From contig OZ245724.1 in assembly GCA_965227035.1 (NCBI GenBank), positions 620,001 to 684,000 on the forward strand: 64,000 bases of DNA, written 5' to 3'. The position numbers were made by a program, and so were the translations under genes. The first letter of the stretch is position 1, and each line of letters starts with the position of its first letter. The notes under the pieces were generated by a model, which made no database searches, had not been told where the DNA came from, and was given only the letters and a program-made list of their open reading frames with translations. The DNA is from CBDDFQ01 sp965227035 (GTDB taxonomy: Bacteria; Pseudomonadota; Gammaproteobacteria; Burkholderiales; Burkholderiaceae_C). This document shows positions 26,668-36,484 of this stretch, piece by piece.

Positions 26668-28089
26668 TCAGGCGAACTTGCGGATGTCGACGAAATGACC
26701 GTGCACCGCAGCGGCCGCAGCCATGGCGGGGCTCACGAGGTGAGTGCGTCCGCCGGCGCCTTGACGGCCTTCGAAGTTGCGGTTGCTGGTCGATGCGCAG
26801 CGCTCGCCCGGCTCGAGTCGGTCGGCATTCATGGCCAGACACATCGAGCATCCCGGTTCACGCCATTCGAATCCGGCGGCGATGAAAATCTGATCGAGGC
26901 CTTCGCGCTCGGCTTGCTCTTTGACCAAGCCGGAGCCTGGCACCACGAGCGCAAGCTTCACATTCTTGGCAACTTTCTGTCCAAGCTTTTTCACGACGGC
27001 TGCCGCTTCGCGCATGTCTTCGATTCGGCTGTTGGTGCAGGAGCCGATGAACACCTTGTCTACGAAAATATCGTCGATGGATTTGCCGGGCTGCAGGCCC
27101 ATGTAAGTGAGCGCACGTTCGATCGCGCCGCGTTTGTTCGAATCTTTTTCCGCATCGGGATCCGGCACGGTTGCATCGACGCCGAGCACCATTTCAGGCG
27201 ACGTTCCCCAGGTGACCTGCGGCACGATTTTCGACGCGTCGATCTCGACGACACGGTCGAACTTCGCGTCTGCGTCCGACTGCAGAGTCTTCCAGTAAGC
27301 GACTGCATGATCCCACTCCACGCCGGTAGGCGAGAGTTCGCGACCCTTCACGTACGCGATCGTCTTGTCGTCCACTGCCACCAGGCCCGAACGCGCACCG
27401 GCTTCGATCGCCATGTTGCAGACGGTCATGCGGCCTTCCATGCTCAGCGCACGAATGGCCGATCCACCGAACTCGATCGCGTAACCGGTGCCGCCGGCAG
27501 TGCCGATCTTGCCGATGATGGCCAACACGATGTCTTTCGCGCTGCAGCCTTTGGACAAGGAGCCTTCCACCTTCACCAGCATGTTCTTCGCCTTCTTGGC
27601 GAGCAGGGTGTTGGTGGCCAGCACGTGTTCGACTTCACTGGTACCGATGCCGTGTGCGAGTGCGCCAAGTGCGCCGTGCGTGGAGGTGTGCGAATCGCCG
27701 CAGACGATGGTCATACCGGGCAGCGTTGCGCCGCTTTCGGGGCCCATGACGTGCACGATGCCCTGCTTCTTCGAGAGAAACGGAAAGTAGGCGGCAGATC
27801 CGAACTCGGCGATGTTTTCATCGAGCGTGACGATCTGCTCTTTGCTGATCGGATCGACGATGCCGTCGTAGCCCTGATCCCAGTCGGTGGTGGGCGTGTT
27901 GTGGTCGGCGGTCGCGACCACGGTGCTGATGCGCCACACCTTGCGGCCGGCATCGCGCAGACCTTCGTAGGCTTGCGGGCTGGTCACTTCGTGAACCAGA
28001 TGGCGGTCGATGTAGAGGATGGCCGTGCCATCTTCTTCGGAATGGATGACGTGTTCGTCCCAGAGTTTGTCGTACAGGGTGCGGCTCAT
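26668..28089 (-). CDS. leuC: 3-isopropylmalate dehydratase large subunit
   Basis: A 473-residue aconitase-family protein that carries the [4Fe-4S] cluster. The cluster cysteines are in FIGSCTNSRIEDMREAA and in WREPGCSMCLAMNAD; VCGDSHTSTHGALGALAHG is a further family motif. It is the first structural gene of leuCDB, 37 bases after the LysR gene, with which it may be cotranscribed. Confidence 0.97.
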   Translation of the reverse strand: MSRTLYDKLWDEHVIHSEEDGTAILYIDRHLVHEVTSPQAYEGLRDAGRKVWRISTVVATADHNTPTTDWDQGYDGIVDPISKEQIVTLDENIAEFGSAAYFPFLSKKQGIVHVMGPESGATLPGMTIVCGDSHTSTHGALGALAHGIGTSEVEHVLATNTLLAKKAKNMLVKVEGSLSKGCSAKDIVLAIIGKIGTAGGTGYAIEFGGSAIRALSMEGRMTVCNMAIEAGARSGLVAVDDKTIAYVKGRELSPTGVEWDHAVAYWKTLQSDADAKFDRVVEIDASKIVPQVTWGTSPEMVLGVDATVPDPDAEKDSNKRGAIERALTYMGLQPGKSIDDIFVDKVFIGSCTNSRIEDMREAAAVVKKLGQKVAKNVKLALVVPGSGLVKEQAEREGLDQIFIAAGFEWREPGCSMCLAMNADRLEPGERCASTSNRNFEGRQGAGGRTHLVSPAMAAAAAVHGHFVDIRKFA

Positions 28090-28126
28090 ATTTGCCTTTT
28101 TCGTGGGGGTTGAATTTTAGATTGCG

Positions 28127-29056
28127 TTAATTGACGTTCGCTGGAACAGGCGTCGATCGCAGGTGTTCGACCAGCGATCGTGCCGTGACAGGCAGCGTAG
28201 AAAAATCGCGCGCGACCAGTTTGATTTCGCGCTTCGACCATTCGTCGGTGAGTTCCACGCATTCGAGATCGCCGACGCCGTGCATCAGGTTGAACGCGCG
28301 TTTCGGCATGACGCCGACGCCGAGTCCGTTGTCGATCATTCGGCACATGGCATCCAAGCCGGTCACATGAATACGCAGTTTGATCGTGCGGTCTAGCGCC
28401 GCTGCCGCGTTTCGGATCGCGATGTAGATGGAGCTGTTCAGGTGCAGCCCGACATGATCGAGATCGAGGGTTTCGACGAATCCGATAGGGCCTGCGCCAG
28501 CCAGCGCGTGTTTGCGTGGAACGACCAGCACCAATTGATCGGTTCGGTAAGGAAGCGACTGCAATTCGCCGATGCCCGACATCGTGTTGCAGATGCCCAG
28601 ATCGGCGGTCCCCTCCTGAACCGCGCGAACGGTTTCGCTGCTCAAGTGTTCTTCCAGATCTACCTTCACTTCGGCGTGTTTCTGCACGAAGCTGCCCAGA
28701 TCTTCCGGGAGGAACTGCACGATGGCCGAAATGCTGGCGTAAATTCGCACATGGCCGCGAACGCCATTGGCGTATTCGCTCAGCTCGCCCTGCATTTTTT
28801 CAAGACTGAACAGAACCGACCTCGCGTGATGCAAAAGGCTTTCGCCGGCAGGGGTCAGATCGACGCCACGTGTGTGGCGATAGAGCAGGGAGGTGTCGAG
28901 CGTGGCCTCCAGATCGGACAAGCGCTTGCTGATTGCCGATGCCGCGATGAACTCACGCTCTGCGGCTTTCCCGATGCTCCCGAGTTCGCACACCGCCACA
29001 AATAGCTGCAGCGATGTGAGGTCGACTCGGCGGGCGAAATTGCGTTCTGATGTCAT
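28127..29056 (-). CDS. LysR-family transcriptional regulator upstream of leuC
   Basis: A 309-residue LysR-type regulator. The winged helix-turn-helix occupies the N-terminus (LQLFVAVCELGSIGKAAE, then AISKRLSDLEATL), followed by the periplasmic-binding-like effector domain. It lies directly upstream of leuC on the same strand, which suggests control of leucine genes, but no ligand can be read from the sequence. Two perfect dyads lie just before its start. Confidence 0.85.
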   Translation of the reverse strand: MTSERNFARRVDLTSLQLFVAVCELGSIGKAAEREFIAASAISKRLSDLEATLDTSLLYRHTRGVDLTPAGESLLHHARSVLFSLEKMQGELSEYANGVRGHVRIYASISAIVQFLPEDLGSFVQKHAEVKVDLEEHLSSETVRAVQEGTADLGICNTMSGIGELQSLPYRTDQLVLVVPRKHALAGAGPIGFVETLDLDHVGLHLNSSIYIAIRNAAAALDRTIKLRIHVTGLDAMCRMIDNGLGVGVMPKRAFNLMHGVGDLECVELTDEWSKREIKLVARDFSTLPVTARSLVEHLRSTPVPANVN

Positions 29057-29063
29057 GGTGGGG

Positions 29064-29100
29064 CATCGTGTTACACGATGAGAGGTGAATTATCTCACCT
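29064..29100 (-). promoter_or_regulatory. Two adjacent dyads before the LysR gene
   Basis: CATCGTG-TTA-CACGATG (29064-29080) and AGGTGA-ATTATC-TCACCT (29083-29100) are both perfect inverted repeats. The first ends 8 bases from the start codon. A GATAAT hexamer, a possible -10 on the minus strand, lies within the second. They are good candidates for autoregulatory operator sites, though the first could also be an RNA hairpin. Confidence 0.45.
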
Positions 29101-29178
29101 GAAAATACCCTTTGCCTTCGCAATCCGCGATGGCCGACATGATTTTCGTCGCTGCTCAGTTAAATCGGATCGGCCATG

Positions 29179-29207
29179 AAAAAAGCCGTCGCAAGCGACG
29201 GCCTTTT
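29179..29207. terminator. Bidirectional intrinsic terminator upstream of the LysR gene, after gltA
   Basis: GCCGTCGC (29185-29192) and GCGACGGC (29195-29202) form a perfect stem with a 2-base loop, flanked by A6 on the left and T6 on the right, so it can terminate from both sides. It lies between gltA (ending at 29237, minus strand) and the LysR promoter region and should end the sdh-gltA transcript. Confidence 0.85.
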
Positions 29208-29236
29208 TTATCGAAGCTGAGCGAGTCAGCGTCGAA

Positions 29237-30547
<1,311 letters not shown>

Positions 30548-30582
30548 TTCCGCTTTCCTTGAAGGTTATGCCCGACTTCCGG

Positions 30583-30894
30583 TCATGCACGAGTTGCATT
30601 CGGATTGGCTGCGGTCAGGGCAGTCGATCCGGCTCTGAGCATGGCCAGAACTTCTTTCACTTCCGGTTCGGTGACACTTTCATCCAGTTCCGTGCGGCGA
30701 AGCAGCAGGTCCAGTAAATCGTTGTCGGCCAGGTCCATCAGTATGTTCATTCCGCGTTCGTGGCTGGCTGTGAGGCTCGCTTCGTAACGCGCGAAGAACT
30801 TCTCGATGAAGAGATCGTTTTCGAGCAGGCCACGCCGGCAGCGCCAGCGCATCTTGCTCAATGCACGCTCGTCGAGAAGATCGTCGATTTCCAT
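30583..30894 (-). CDS. sdhE: FAD assembly factor SdhE (succinate dehydrogenase flavinylation)
   Basis: A 103-residue protein of the SdhE/YgfY/Sdh5 family. The conserved RGLLEND near the N-terminus (MRWRCRRGLLENDLFIEKF) is the RGxxE motif needed to promote covalent FAD attachment to SdhA. The ATG at 30894 gives MEIDDLLDERALSKMRW. Its place between sdhB and gltA matches its role. The C-terminal tail after about residue 85 is Ala-rich and variable. Confidence 0.92.
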   Translation of the reverse strand: MEIDDLLDERALSKMRWRCRRGLLENDLFIEKFFARYEASLTASHERGMNILMDLADNDLLDLLLRRTELDESVTEPEVKEVLAMLRAGSTALTAANPNATRA

Positions 30895-30932
30895 TTTCAA
30901 ATTCAAGTGTGACGCCGATGTTGTCCTGTGGA

Positions 30933-31637
30933 CTACACCGTGCGGCGCACCATCATTTCCTTGATTTTGCCGATTGCCTTCGTGGGGTTGAGTCCCTTGG
31001 GGCAAACATCCACGCAGTTCATGATGGTATGGCAACGGAAGAGACGGTACGGGTCTTCCAGGTTGTCCAGACGCTCGCCGGTGGATTCGTCGCGGCTGTC
31101 CGCGATGAATCGATAAGCCTGCAGCAAACCGGCCGGGCCGACGAATTTGTCCGGATTCCACCAGAAGCTCGGGCAGCTGGTCGAGCAGCTCGCGCACAAG
31201 ATGCATTCGTACAAACCGTTGAGCTCGTCGCGCTCTTCAGGGCTTTGCAGACGCTCTTTCTCGGGCGGAACGTTGTCGTTCACCAGATACGGCTTGATCG
31301 AGTTGTACTGCTTGAAGAACTGGGTCATGTCGACGATCAGGTCGCGAATGACCGGCAGACCAGGCAGCGGCTTGAGCACGATCGTGCCCTTCAACGTGTT
31401 CATGTTGGTCAGGCAGGCCAGACCGTTCTTGCCATTGATGTTCATCGCGTCGGATCCGCAGACGCCTTCGCGACATGAACGGCGAAACGAGATGGACGGG
31501 TCCACGGCCTTGAGCTTCATCAACGCGTCGAGCAGCATGCGTTCGTTGCCTTCGAGTTCGATCTCGATGGTCTGCATATAGGGCTTCGCGTCTTTATCCG
31601 GGTCGTAGCGATAAATCTGGAATGTGCGTTTTTGCAT
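30933..31637 (-). CDS. sdhB: Succinate dehydrogenase iron-sulfur subunit
   Basis: A 234-residue protein with three iron-sulfur clusters: the [2Fe-2S] cysteines in SCREGVCGSDAM and the following NGLAC, and the [4Fe-4S] and [3Fe-4S] cysteines in CILCASCSTSCPSFWW and CHTIMNCVDVCPKGLNP. It passes electrons from SdhA flavin to quinone in the membrane. Confidence 0.97.
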   Translation of the reverse strand: MQKRTFQIYRYDPDKDAKPYMQTIEIELEGNERMLLDALMKLKAVDPSISFRRSCREGVCGSDAMNINGKNGLACLTNMNTLKGTIVLKPLPGLPVIRDLIVDMTQFFKQYNSIKPYLVNDNVPPEKERLQSPEERDELNGLYECILCASCSTSCPSFWWNPDKFVGPAGLLQAYRFIADSRDESTGERLDNLEDPYRLFRCHTIMNCVDVCPKGLNPTKAIGKIKEMMVRRTV

Positions 31638-31680
31638 CGTGATTTCCGTTTGTGTTCTTTTGGCTTGACTGATCTGTCGC

Positions 31681-33480
31681 TTAGAAAGTGCGAACCTTCG
31701 GCGGCACGCTGTCGACCGTCAATGGCTTGAGGTTCACTGGCTTGTACGACAGGCGGTTGCCTTCGCTGTACCAGAGCGTGTGCTTGAGCCATTCGTCATC
31801 GTTACGACCGGCTGCGTGCTCGGGCGTATCGCCGTAATCGTCAACAGTGTGCGCGCCGCGGCTTTCGGTGCGAGCTGCTGCCGATTCGATGGTCGCTTGC
31901 GCGCATTCGATCAGGTTCTCGACTTCCAGCGCTTCGATACGTGCGGTGTTGAACACCTTCGACTTGTCCTTCAGCCCGATGCTCGCCATGCGCGAGCGGA
32001 TCTCGGCAATCGACTTGGTGCCTTCGTCGAGCTTTGCCTGGGTGCGGAACACGGCTGCGTGCGATTGCATCGAGGCGCGGATTTCGTTCGCCAAGTCTTG
32101 CGCGTAGACGCCGCCAGTGCTGCTTTCGAGGCGGTTCAATCGCTCGAGAGTCAGATCGGCTGCGTTTTCCGGAATCGGCTTGTGCGTCTTCGTCTTGCTT
32201 GCGTACTGGATGATGTGATCGCCGGCGGCCTTGCCGAACACCAGCAAGTCGAGCAGCGAGTTGGTGCCCAGACGGTTCGCGCCGTGCACGCTGACGCAGG
32301 AGCATTCGCCCACTGCGTACAGGCCGTTCACGGGGTCGGAATTCTTGTCGCCCTTTTGAGTCACGACCTGGCCGTGGATGCTCGTGGGAATACCGCCCAT
32401 CTGATAGTGAATCGTCGGCACGACCGGGATCGGTTCGCGGGTGATGTCGACGTTGGCGAAGTTGACGCCGATCTCGTACACCGAGGGAAGACGCTTGTGA
32501 ATGGTTTCTGCGCCGAGGTGATCGAGCTTGAGCAGAACGTAGTCCTTGTTGGGACCGCAGCCGCGACCTTCCTTGATTTCCTGGTCCATCGAGCGCGACA
32601 CGAAGTCACGCGGTGCCAGATCTTTCAGGGTAGGCGCATAACGCTCCATGAAGCGTTCGCCATTGCTGTTCAACAGAATGGCGCCTTCGCCGCGGCAACC
32701 TTCGGTCAGCAGCACGCCTGCGCCGGCAACGCCGGTCGGGTGGAACTGCCAGAACTCCATGTCCTGCAACGGGATGCCAGCGCGAGCAGCCATGCCCAAT
32801 CCATCGCCGGTGTTGATGAACGCGTTGGTCGATGCCGCGAAGATTCGTCCTGCGCCGCCGGTTGCGAGCAGCACGGTCTTGGCTTCGAGGATGTACAGAT
32901 CGCCGGTTTCCATTTCCAGCGCGGTCACGCCGACGACATCGCCTTCTTCATCGCGAATCAGGTCGAGCGCCATCCATTCCACGAAGAAGCTGGTCTTTTC
33001 CTTGACGTTCTGCTGGTACAGCGTGTGCAGCATCGCGTGACCGGTACGGTCGGCAGCTGCGCAGGCGCGTTGAACCGGCTTCTCGCCGTAGTTTGCGGTG
33101 TGGCCGCCGAACGGACGTTGATAGATAGTGCCGTCAGGGTTGCGGTCGAACGGCATGCCCATGTGTTCTAGGTCGTAAACCGCCTTGGGCGCTTCACGGC
33201 ACATGAATTCGATGGCGTCCTGGTCGCCGAGCCAGTCGGATCCCTTGATGGTGTCGTAGAAGTGATAGTGCCAGTTGTCTTCGGACATATTGCCCAAAGA
33301 AGCACCGATACCGCCTTGCGCCGCAACCGTGTGCGAGCGGGTGGGGAAAACTTTAGAGAGAACGGCGACGTTCAGACCTGCACGCGCAAGTTGAAGCGAA
33401 GCGCGCATTCCGGATCCGCCGGCTCCGACGATCACGACGTCGAATTTGCGCCGGGTGATTCCAGCTTTCGTGTAACTCAT
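31681..33480 (-). CDS. sdhA: Succinate dehydrogenase flavoprotein subunit
   Basis: A 599-residue FAD enzyme oxidising succinate to fumarate. The dinucleotide-binding VIVGAGGSGMRASLQLA and the covalent-FAD histidine in RSHTVAAQGGIGASLG are at the N-terminus; FHPTGVAGAGVLLTEGCRGEG and HGANRLGTNSLLDLLVFG are active-site and FAD motifs. It is followed by sdhB and preceded by sdhD at a 3-base distance. Confidence 0.98.
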   Translation of the reverse strand: MSYTKAGITRRKFDVVIVGAGGSGMRASLQLARAGLNVAVLSKVFPTRSHTVAAQGGIGASLGNMSEDNWHYHFYDTIKGSDWLGDQDAIEFMCREAPKAVYDLEHMGMPFDRNPDGTIYQRPFGGHTANYGEKPVQRACAAADRTGHAMLHTLYQQNVKEKTSFFVEWMALDLIRDEEGDVVGVTALEMETGDLYILEAKTVLLATGGAGRIFAASTNAFINTGDGLGMAARAGIPLQDMEFWQFHPTGVAGAGVLLTEGCRGEGAILLNSNGERFMERYAPTLKDLAPRDFVSRSMDQEIKEGRGCGPNKDYVLLKLDHLGAETIHKRLPSVYEIGVNFANVDITREPIPVVPTIHYQMGGIPTSIHGQVVTQKGDKNSDPVNGLYAVGECSCVSVHGANRLGTNSLLDLLVFGKAAGDHIIQYASKTKTHKPIPENAADLTLERLNRLESSTGGVYAQDLANEIRASMQSHAAVFRTQAKLDEGTKSIAEIRSRMASIGLKDKSKVFNTARIEALEVENLIECAQATIESAAARTESRGAHTVDDYGDTPEHAAGRNDDEWLKHTLWYSEGNRLSYKPVNLKPLTVDSVPPKVRTF

Positions 33481-33483
33481 GCT

Positions 33484-33849
33484 TTACAGCCTCCAGAGAA
33501 CTTGAATTGCCCAGCCGGCACAACCGACCAGCCAGACGATGGTGAAAATCTGGAGCGCAAGACGAAGCCAGACAGGTTGTACGTAATCCATAAGAACGTC
33601 GCGAATACCGACCCAGACATGCCAGGCGAGCGCAACGATGACCGCGAAGGTCAGCGTCTTCATCCATTGCGAAGAGAAGATGCCGGCCCATTTGTCGTAG
33701 CCGATCGGGCCGCGCGAGAAGATAACCTGCGCGAGCACGACGATGGTGAAAAGCGCCATCAAAACTGCGGTCACGCGCTGGCTGAGCCAGTCGCGGAAAC
33801 CGTAATGCGCACCGACGACGATGCGTTTCGATCCGTAGTTAACTGCCAT
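33484..33849 (-). CDS. sdhD: Succinate dehydrogenase membrane anchor subunit SdhD
   Basis: A 121-residue protein with three transmembrane helices. The heme-ligand region is in AWHVWVGIRDVLMDYVQP, which matches SdhD. Together with SdhC it binds heme b and forms the quinone site. It lies 22 bases after sdhC and 3 before sdhA. Confidence 0.93.
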   Translation of the reverse strand: MAVNYGSKRIVVGAHYGFRDWLSQRVTAVLMALFTIVVLAQVIFSRGPIGYDKWAGIFSSQWMKTLTFAVIVALAWHVWVGIRDVLMDYVQPVWLRLALQIFTIVWLVGCAGWAIQVLWRL

Positions 33850-33871
33850 TTTTTTTAATACTCCGTGGGGA

Positions 33872-34318
33872 TCAGTACAGGCCGAACAGCTTGGCGCCGA
33901 GGACGACCGTGAGGGCGATGCTCAAGACCAGTGTGAAAACGGCCGACGATTTGCCGAAGCCTTTTTCGACAGCGCTGTGGCTCACGTCCATCCAGAGATG
34001 ACGGACGCCGGCGATGAAGTGGTGGAAATAGGCCCACATCAGTGCGAGCGCGACGAGTTTGATGAGGAAACCGGGAATGATCCAGACGCCGACATTGAAC
34101 GCTGCGGTGAATCGGGCAAACGAAAGTTCCGATGACACCGAGGTGTCGAACATCCAGATGACGAAGGGGAGGAGAACGAACATGATCACGCCGCTGATGC
34201 GGTGGAGAATCGACACCCAGCCGGCTGCAGGAAGCCTGTAGGAGGGGAGATCGGTGAATGCGTTGATGTTCCTGAATTCGCGCTTCTTCGGCGAGGTAGG
34301 TGTTGCAAGCTCTGACAT
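33872..34318 (-). CDS. sdhC: Succinate dehydrogenase cytochrome b556 subunit SdhC
   Basis: A 148-residue three-helix membrane subunit. ILHRISGVIMF contains the conserved Ser and Arg of the quinone site, and YFHHFIAGVRHLWMD carries the heme-ligand histidine. It is the first gene of the sdhCDAB-sdhE-gltA series; the 120 bases upstream separate it from the GntR gene. Confidence 0.94.
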   Translation of the reverse strand: MSELATPTSPKKREFRNINAFTDLPSYRLPAAGWVSILHRISGVIMFVLLPFVIWMFDTSVSSELSFARFTAAFNVGVWIIPGFLIKLVALALMWAYFHHFIAGVRHLWMDVSHSAVEKGFGKSSAVFTLVLSIALTVVLGAKLFGLY

Positions 34319-34342
34319 GGATGCTTTCGTGGTGTGGCTACT

Positions 34343-34371
34343 TTGTAATTCGGCAAATGCAAGTGACTCAA
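34343..34371 (-). promoter_or_regulatory. Candidate sdh operon promoter
   Basis: Read on the minus strand: TTGAGT as -35 (34366-34371), a 17-base spacer, and TTACAA as -10 (34343-34348), 25 bases before the sdhC start. Spacing is ideal but the -10 is a weak match. It lies in the 120-base gap after the GntR gene, so sdh could also be read through from gntR. Confidence 0.35.
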
Positions 34372-34438
34372 AATTCTATTGCAATGCAACAAGCCGTGTC
34401 CGGATTGCCCGCATAGTATCGCCGCGTCGCTCGACTCA

Positions 34439-35230
34439 TCAGTTCAACTCGTTGTGATAGTGGTGCGTATCGGTACGGTATAGACCGCGACGCAGTTCCA
34501 TCGGGACGTCGTTATATGTGAAGGCGACCCGCTCGACGCTGAGCAGCGGCGTGCCTGCTGCGATGTCGAGCAGTTCGCATTGCTGAGAATCGGGCGCGAC
34601 CGCGCGAATTTTTTCTTCGGCGCGCACCATGCGGACGCCGAAGTCGGTTTCGAACATGGCATAGGTGGCGCCGGGGTAGGCCGCCATCTGGTCGGCGGTG
34701 AGGCCTTTGAACGCGTGGCCGGGCAACCAGAGGTCTTCCAGAATGGTCGGCACAGCGCCGAACGACAGAATTCTTCGAACCTGGATGACCGGATCGCCGG
34801 TTCGCAGCGCCAGCAACCGGGCAATTTCGGCAGATGCGCGCACCCGTTTGCAATCGATGATTTTTCTGGCGGCGGGGCCTTCGCTCTTGGCGTTGCCGCT
34901 GTCGGGCATGAGTTTGAGGAACCGGTATTGAACCTGGTGCTCGGCGTGCGTGGCCACGAAGGTGCCTTTGCCCTGCCTGCGAACCACCAGGTTTTCTGCG
35001 GCAAGTTCGTCTATTGCCTTTCGAACCGTGCCCTGGCTGACTTTGAAGCGCGTCGCCAGGTCCATTTCGCTCGGGATGCTTTCACCGGGCTTCCATTCAC
35101 CCGATTGCAGGCTTTGAAGTATCAGTGACTTGATCTGCTGGTACAACGGGCTGAATGCTGGAGCGCCATAGCCGATGCCATCCGAAATATCGGCCGATTC
35201 ATTGGCAGCTGGCTGCTGGGAATGGGGCAT
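34439..35230 (-). CDS. GntR-family (HutC/UTRA) transcriptional regulator
   Basis: A 263-residue regulator: an N-terminal GntR winged helix (PLYQQIKSLILQSLQSGEWK, then SEMDLATRFKVSQGTVRKAI) and a C-terminal UTRA ligand domain ending in RRGLYRTDTHHYHNELN. It lies between sdhC and the divergent mdh, in the middle of the TCA-cycle block, which suggests control of those genes; its effector is unknown. Its own putative promoter contains a perfect palindrome, a sign of autoregulation. Confidence 0.88.
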   Translation of the reverse strand: MPHSQQPAANESADISDGIGYGAPAFSPLYQQIKSLILQSLQSGEWKPGESIPSEMDLATRFKVSQGTVRKAIDELAAENLVVRRQGKGTFVATHAEHQVQYRFLKLMPDSGNAKSEGPAARKIIDCKRVRASAEIARLLALRTGDPVIQVRRILSFGAVPTILEDLWLPGHAFKGLTADQMAAYPGATYAMFETDFGVRMVRAEEKIRAVAPDSQQCELLDIAAGTPLLSVERVAFTYNDVPMELRRGLYRTDTHHYHNELN

Positions 35231-35277
35231 CTGGCGGTATGGAAGAGTTGGCTTTGGGCTGACTTGAAACGCTGTCG

Positions 35278-35305
35278 ATCATATCTTATATAAGACATAA
35301 GACAA
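35278..35305 (-). promoter_or_regulatory. Putative GntR-gene promoter with a 12-bp palindromic operator in the spacer
   Basis: On the minus strand: TTGTCT (-35, 35300-35305), a 16-base spacer and TATGAT (-10, 35278-35283). TCTTATATAAGA, a perfect palindrome, occupies 35284-35295 inside the spacer, so a bound protein would block polymerase. An identical 12-mer lies at 48253-48264. Confidence 0.5.
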
Positions 35306-35306
35306 A

Positions 35307-35336
35307 TTGACCATCTTCACTTTTAACGAGTAAACT
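35307..35336 (+). promoter_or_regulatory. Candidate mdh promoter
   Basis: TTGACC (35307-35312), an 18-base spacer and TAAACT (35331-35336), about 107 bases before the mdh start. It is directly beside the divergent gntR promoter, so one operator could influence both genes. Confidence 0.35.
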
Positions 35337-35442
35337 CGGCGGCTGTTTGCAGGGCTGGGCGAGCACGAGTCGTGTGCCGATCAGTACTCTCAAGACATCC
35401 TGAATCGAACATATCAAACACTCACTTCCACTGGAGTTCTCT

Positions 35443-36432
35443 ATGAGCAAAAAGCCCGTTCGCGTTGCAGTCACCGGCGCCGCAGGTCAAATCGGATACG
35501 CACTCTTGTTCCGCATCGCCTCCGGCGAAATGCTCGGCAAGGACCAGCCGGTCATCCTCCAGTTGCTCGAGATTCCCGACGAAAAAGCTCAGAAAGCGCT
35601 CAAGGGCGTGATCATGGAACTCGAAGATTGCGCGTTCCCCCTGCTGCAGGAAATCATCCCCACCGGCGACGCGAATGTCGCGTTCAAGGACGCCGACTAC
35701 GCACTGCTGGTCGGTGCACGTCCCCGTGGCCCCGGCATGGAACGCAAGGACCTGCTGTCCGCCAACGCCGCCATCTTCACCGCGCAGGGCAAGGCACTCA
35801 ACGCAGTTGCCAGCCGCGACGTGAAGGTCCTGGTCGTCGGCAACCCCGCCAACACCAACGCCTACATCGCCATGAAGAGCGCGCCCGATCTGCCGCGTGA
35901 AAACTTCACCGCCATGCTGCGCCTCGATCACAACCGTGCATTGAGCCAGGTGGCCACCAAGACCAACACCAAGGTTGCCGACATCGAGAAGCTGACCGTC
36001 TGGGGCAACCACTCGCCCACGATGTACGCCGACTACCGCTTCGCAACCGTTGGCGGCAAGAACGTCAAGGACTTGATCAACGATCAGGAATGGAACGCGA
36101 ACACCTTCCTGCCGACGGTGGGCAAGCGCGGCGCAGCGATCATCGACGCACGCGGTCTGTCTTCGGCTGCGTCCGCTGCCAACGCCGCTATCGACCACAT
36201 GCACGACTGGGCGCTCGGCTCGAACGGCAAGTGGGTCACCATGGGCATTCCGTCCAACGGCGACTACGGTATTCCCAAGGACGTGATGTTCGGTTTCCCG
36301 GTCACCACCGAGAACGGCAAGTACAAGGTCGTTCAGGGTCTGGAAATCGACGCGTTCTCGCAAGAGCGCATCAACCTGACGCTGAAAGAACTGCAGGAAG
36401 AGCAAGCCGGCGTTGCCGATCTGCTGAAGTAA
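35443..36432 (+). CDS. mdh: Malate dehydrogenase (NAD)
   Basis: A 329-residue enzyme interconverting malate and oxaloacetate. VTGAAGQIGYALLFRIASG is the NAD-binding loop, GNPANTNAYIAMKSAP and LDHNRALSQVATKTN contain substrate-binding Asn and Arg, and WGNHSPTMYADYRFA has the catalytic His. This is the longer cytosolic-MDH-like type common in betaproteobacteria. Shine-Dalgarno TGGAG lies at 35431-35435. It is divergent from gntR. Confidence 0.97.
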   Translation: MSKKPVRVAVTGAAGQIGYALLFRIASGEMLGKDQPVILQLLEIPDEKAQKALKGVIMELEDCAFPLLQEIIPTGDANVAFKDADYALLVGARPRGPGMERKDLLSANAAIFTAQGKALNAVASRDVKVLVVGNPANTNAYIAMKSAPDLPRENFTAMLRLDHNRALSQVATKTNTKVADIEKLTVWGNHSPTMYADYRFATVGGKNVKDLINDQEWNANTFLPTVGKRGAAIIDARGLSSAASAANAAIDHMHDWALGSNGKWVTMGIPSNGDYGIPKDVMFGFPVTTENGKYKVVQGLEIDAFSQERINLTLKELQEEQAGVADLLK

Positions 36433-36484
36433 TCGTTCACGGGTATCGAGCAGTCATCGAGTCATCACTGAACAGGCAAAACAG

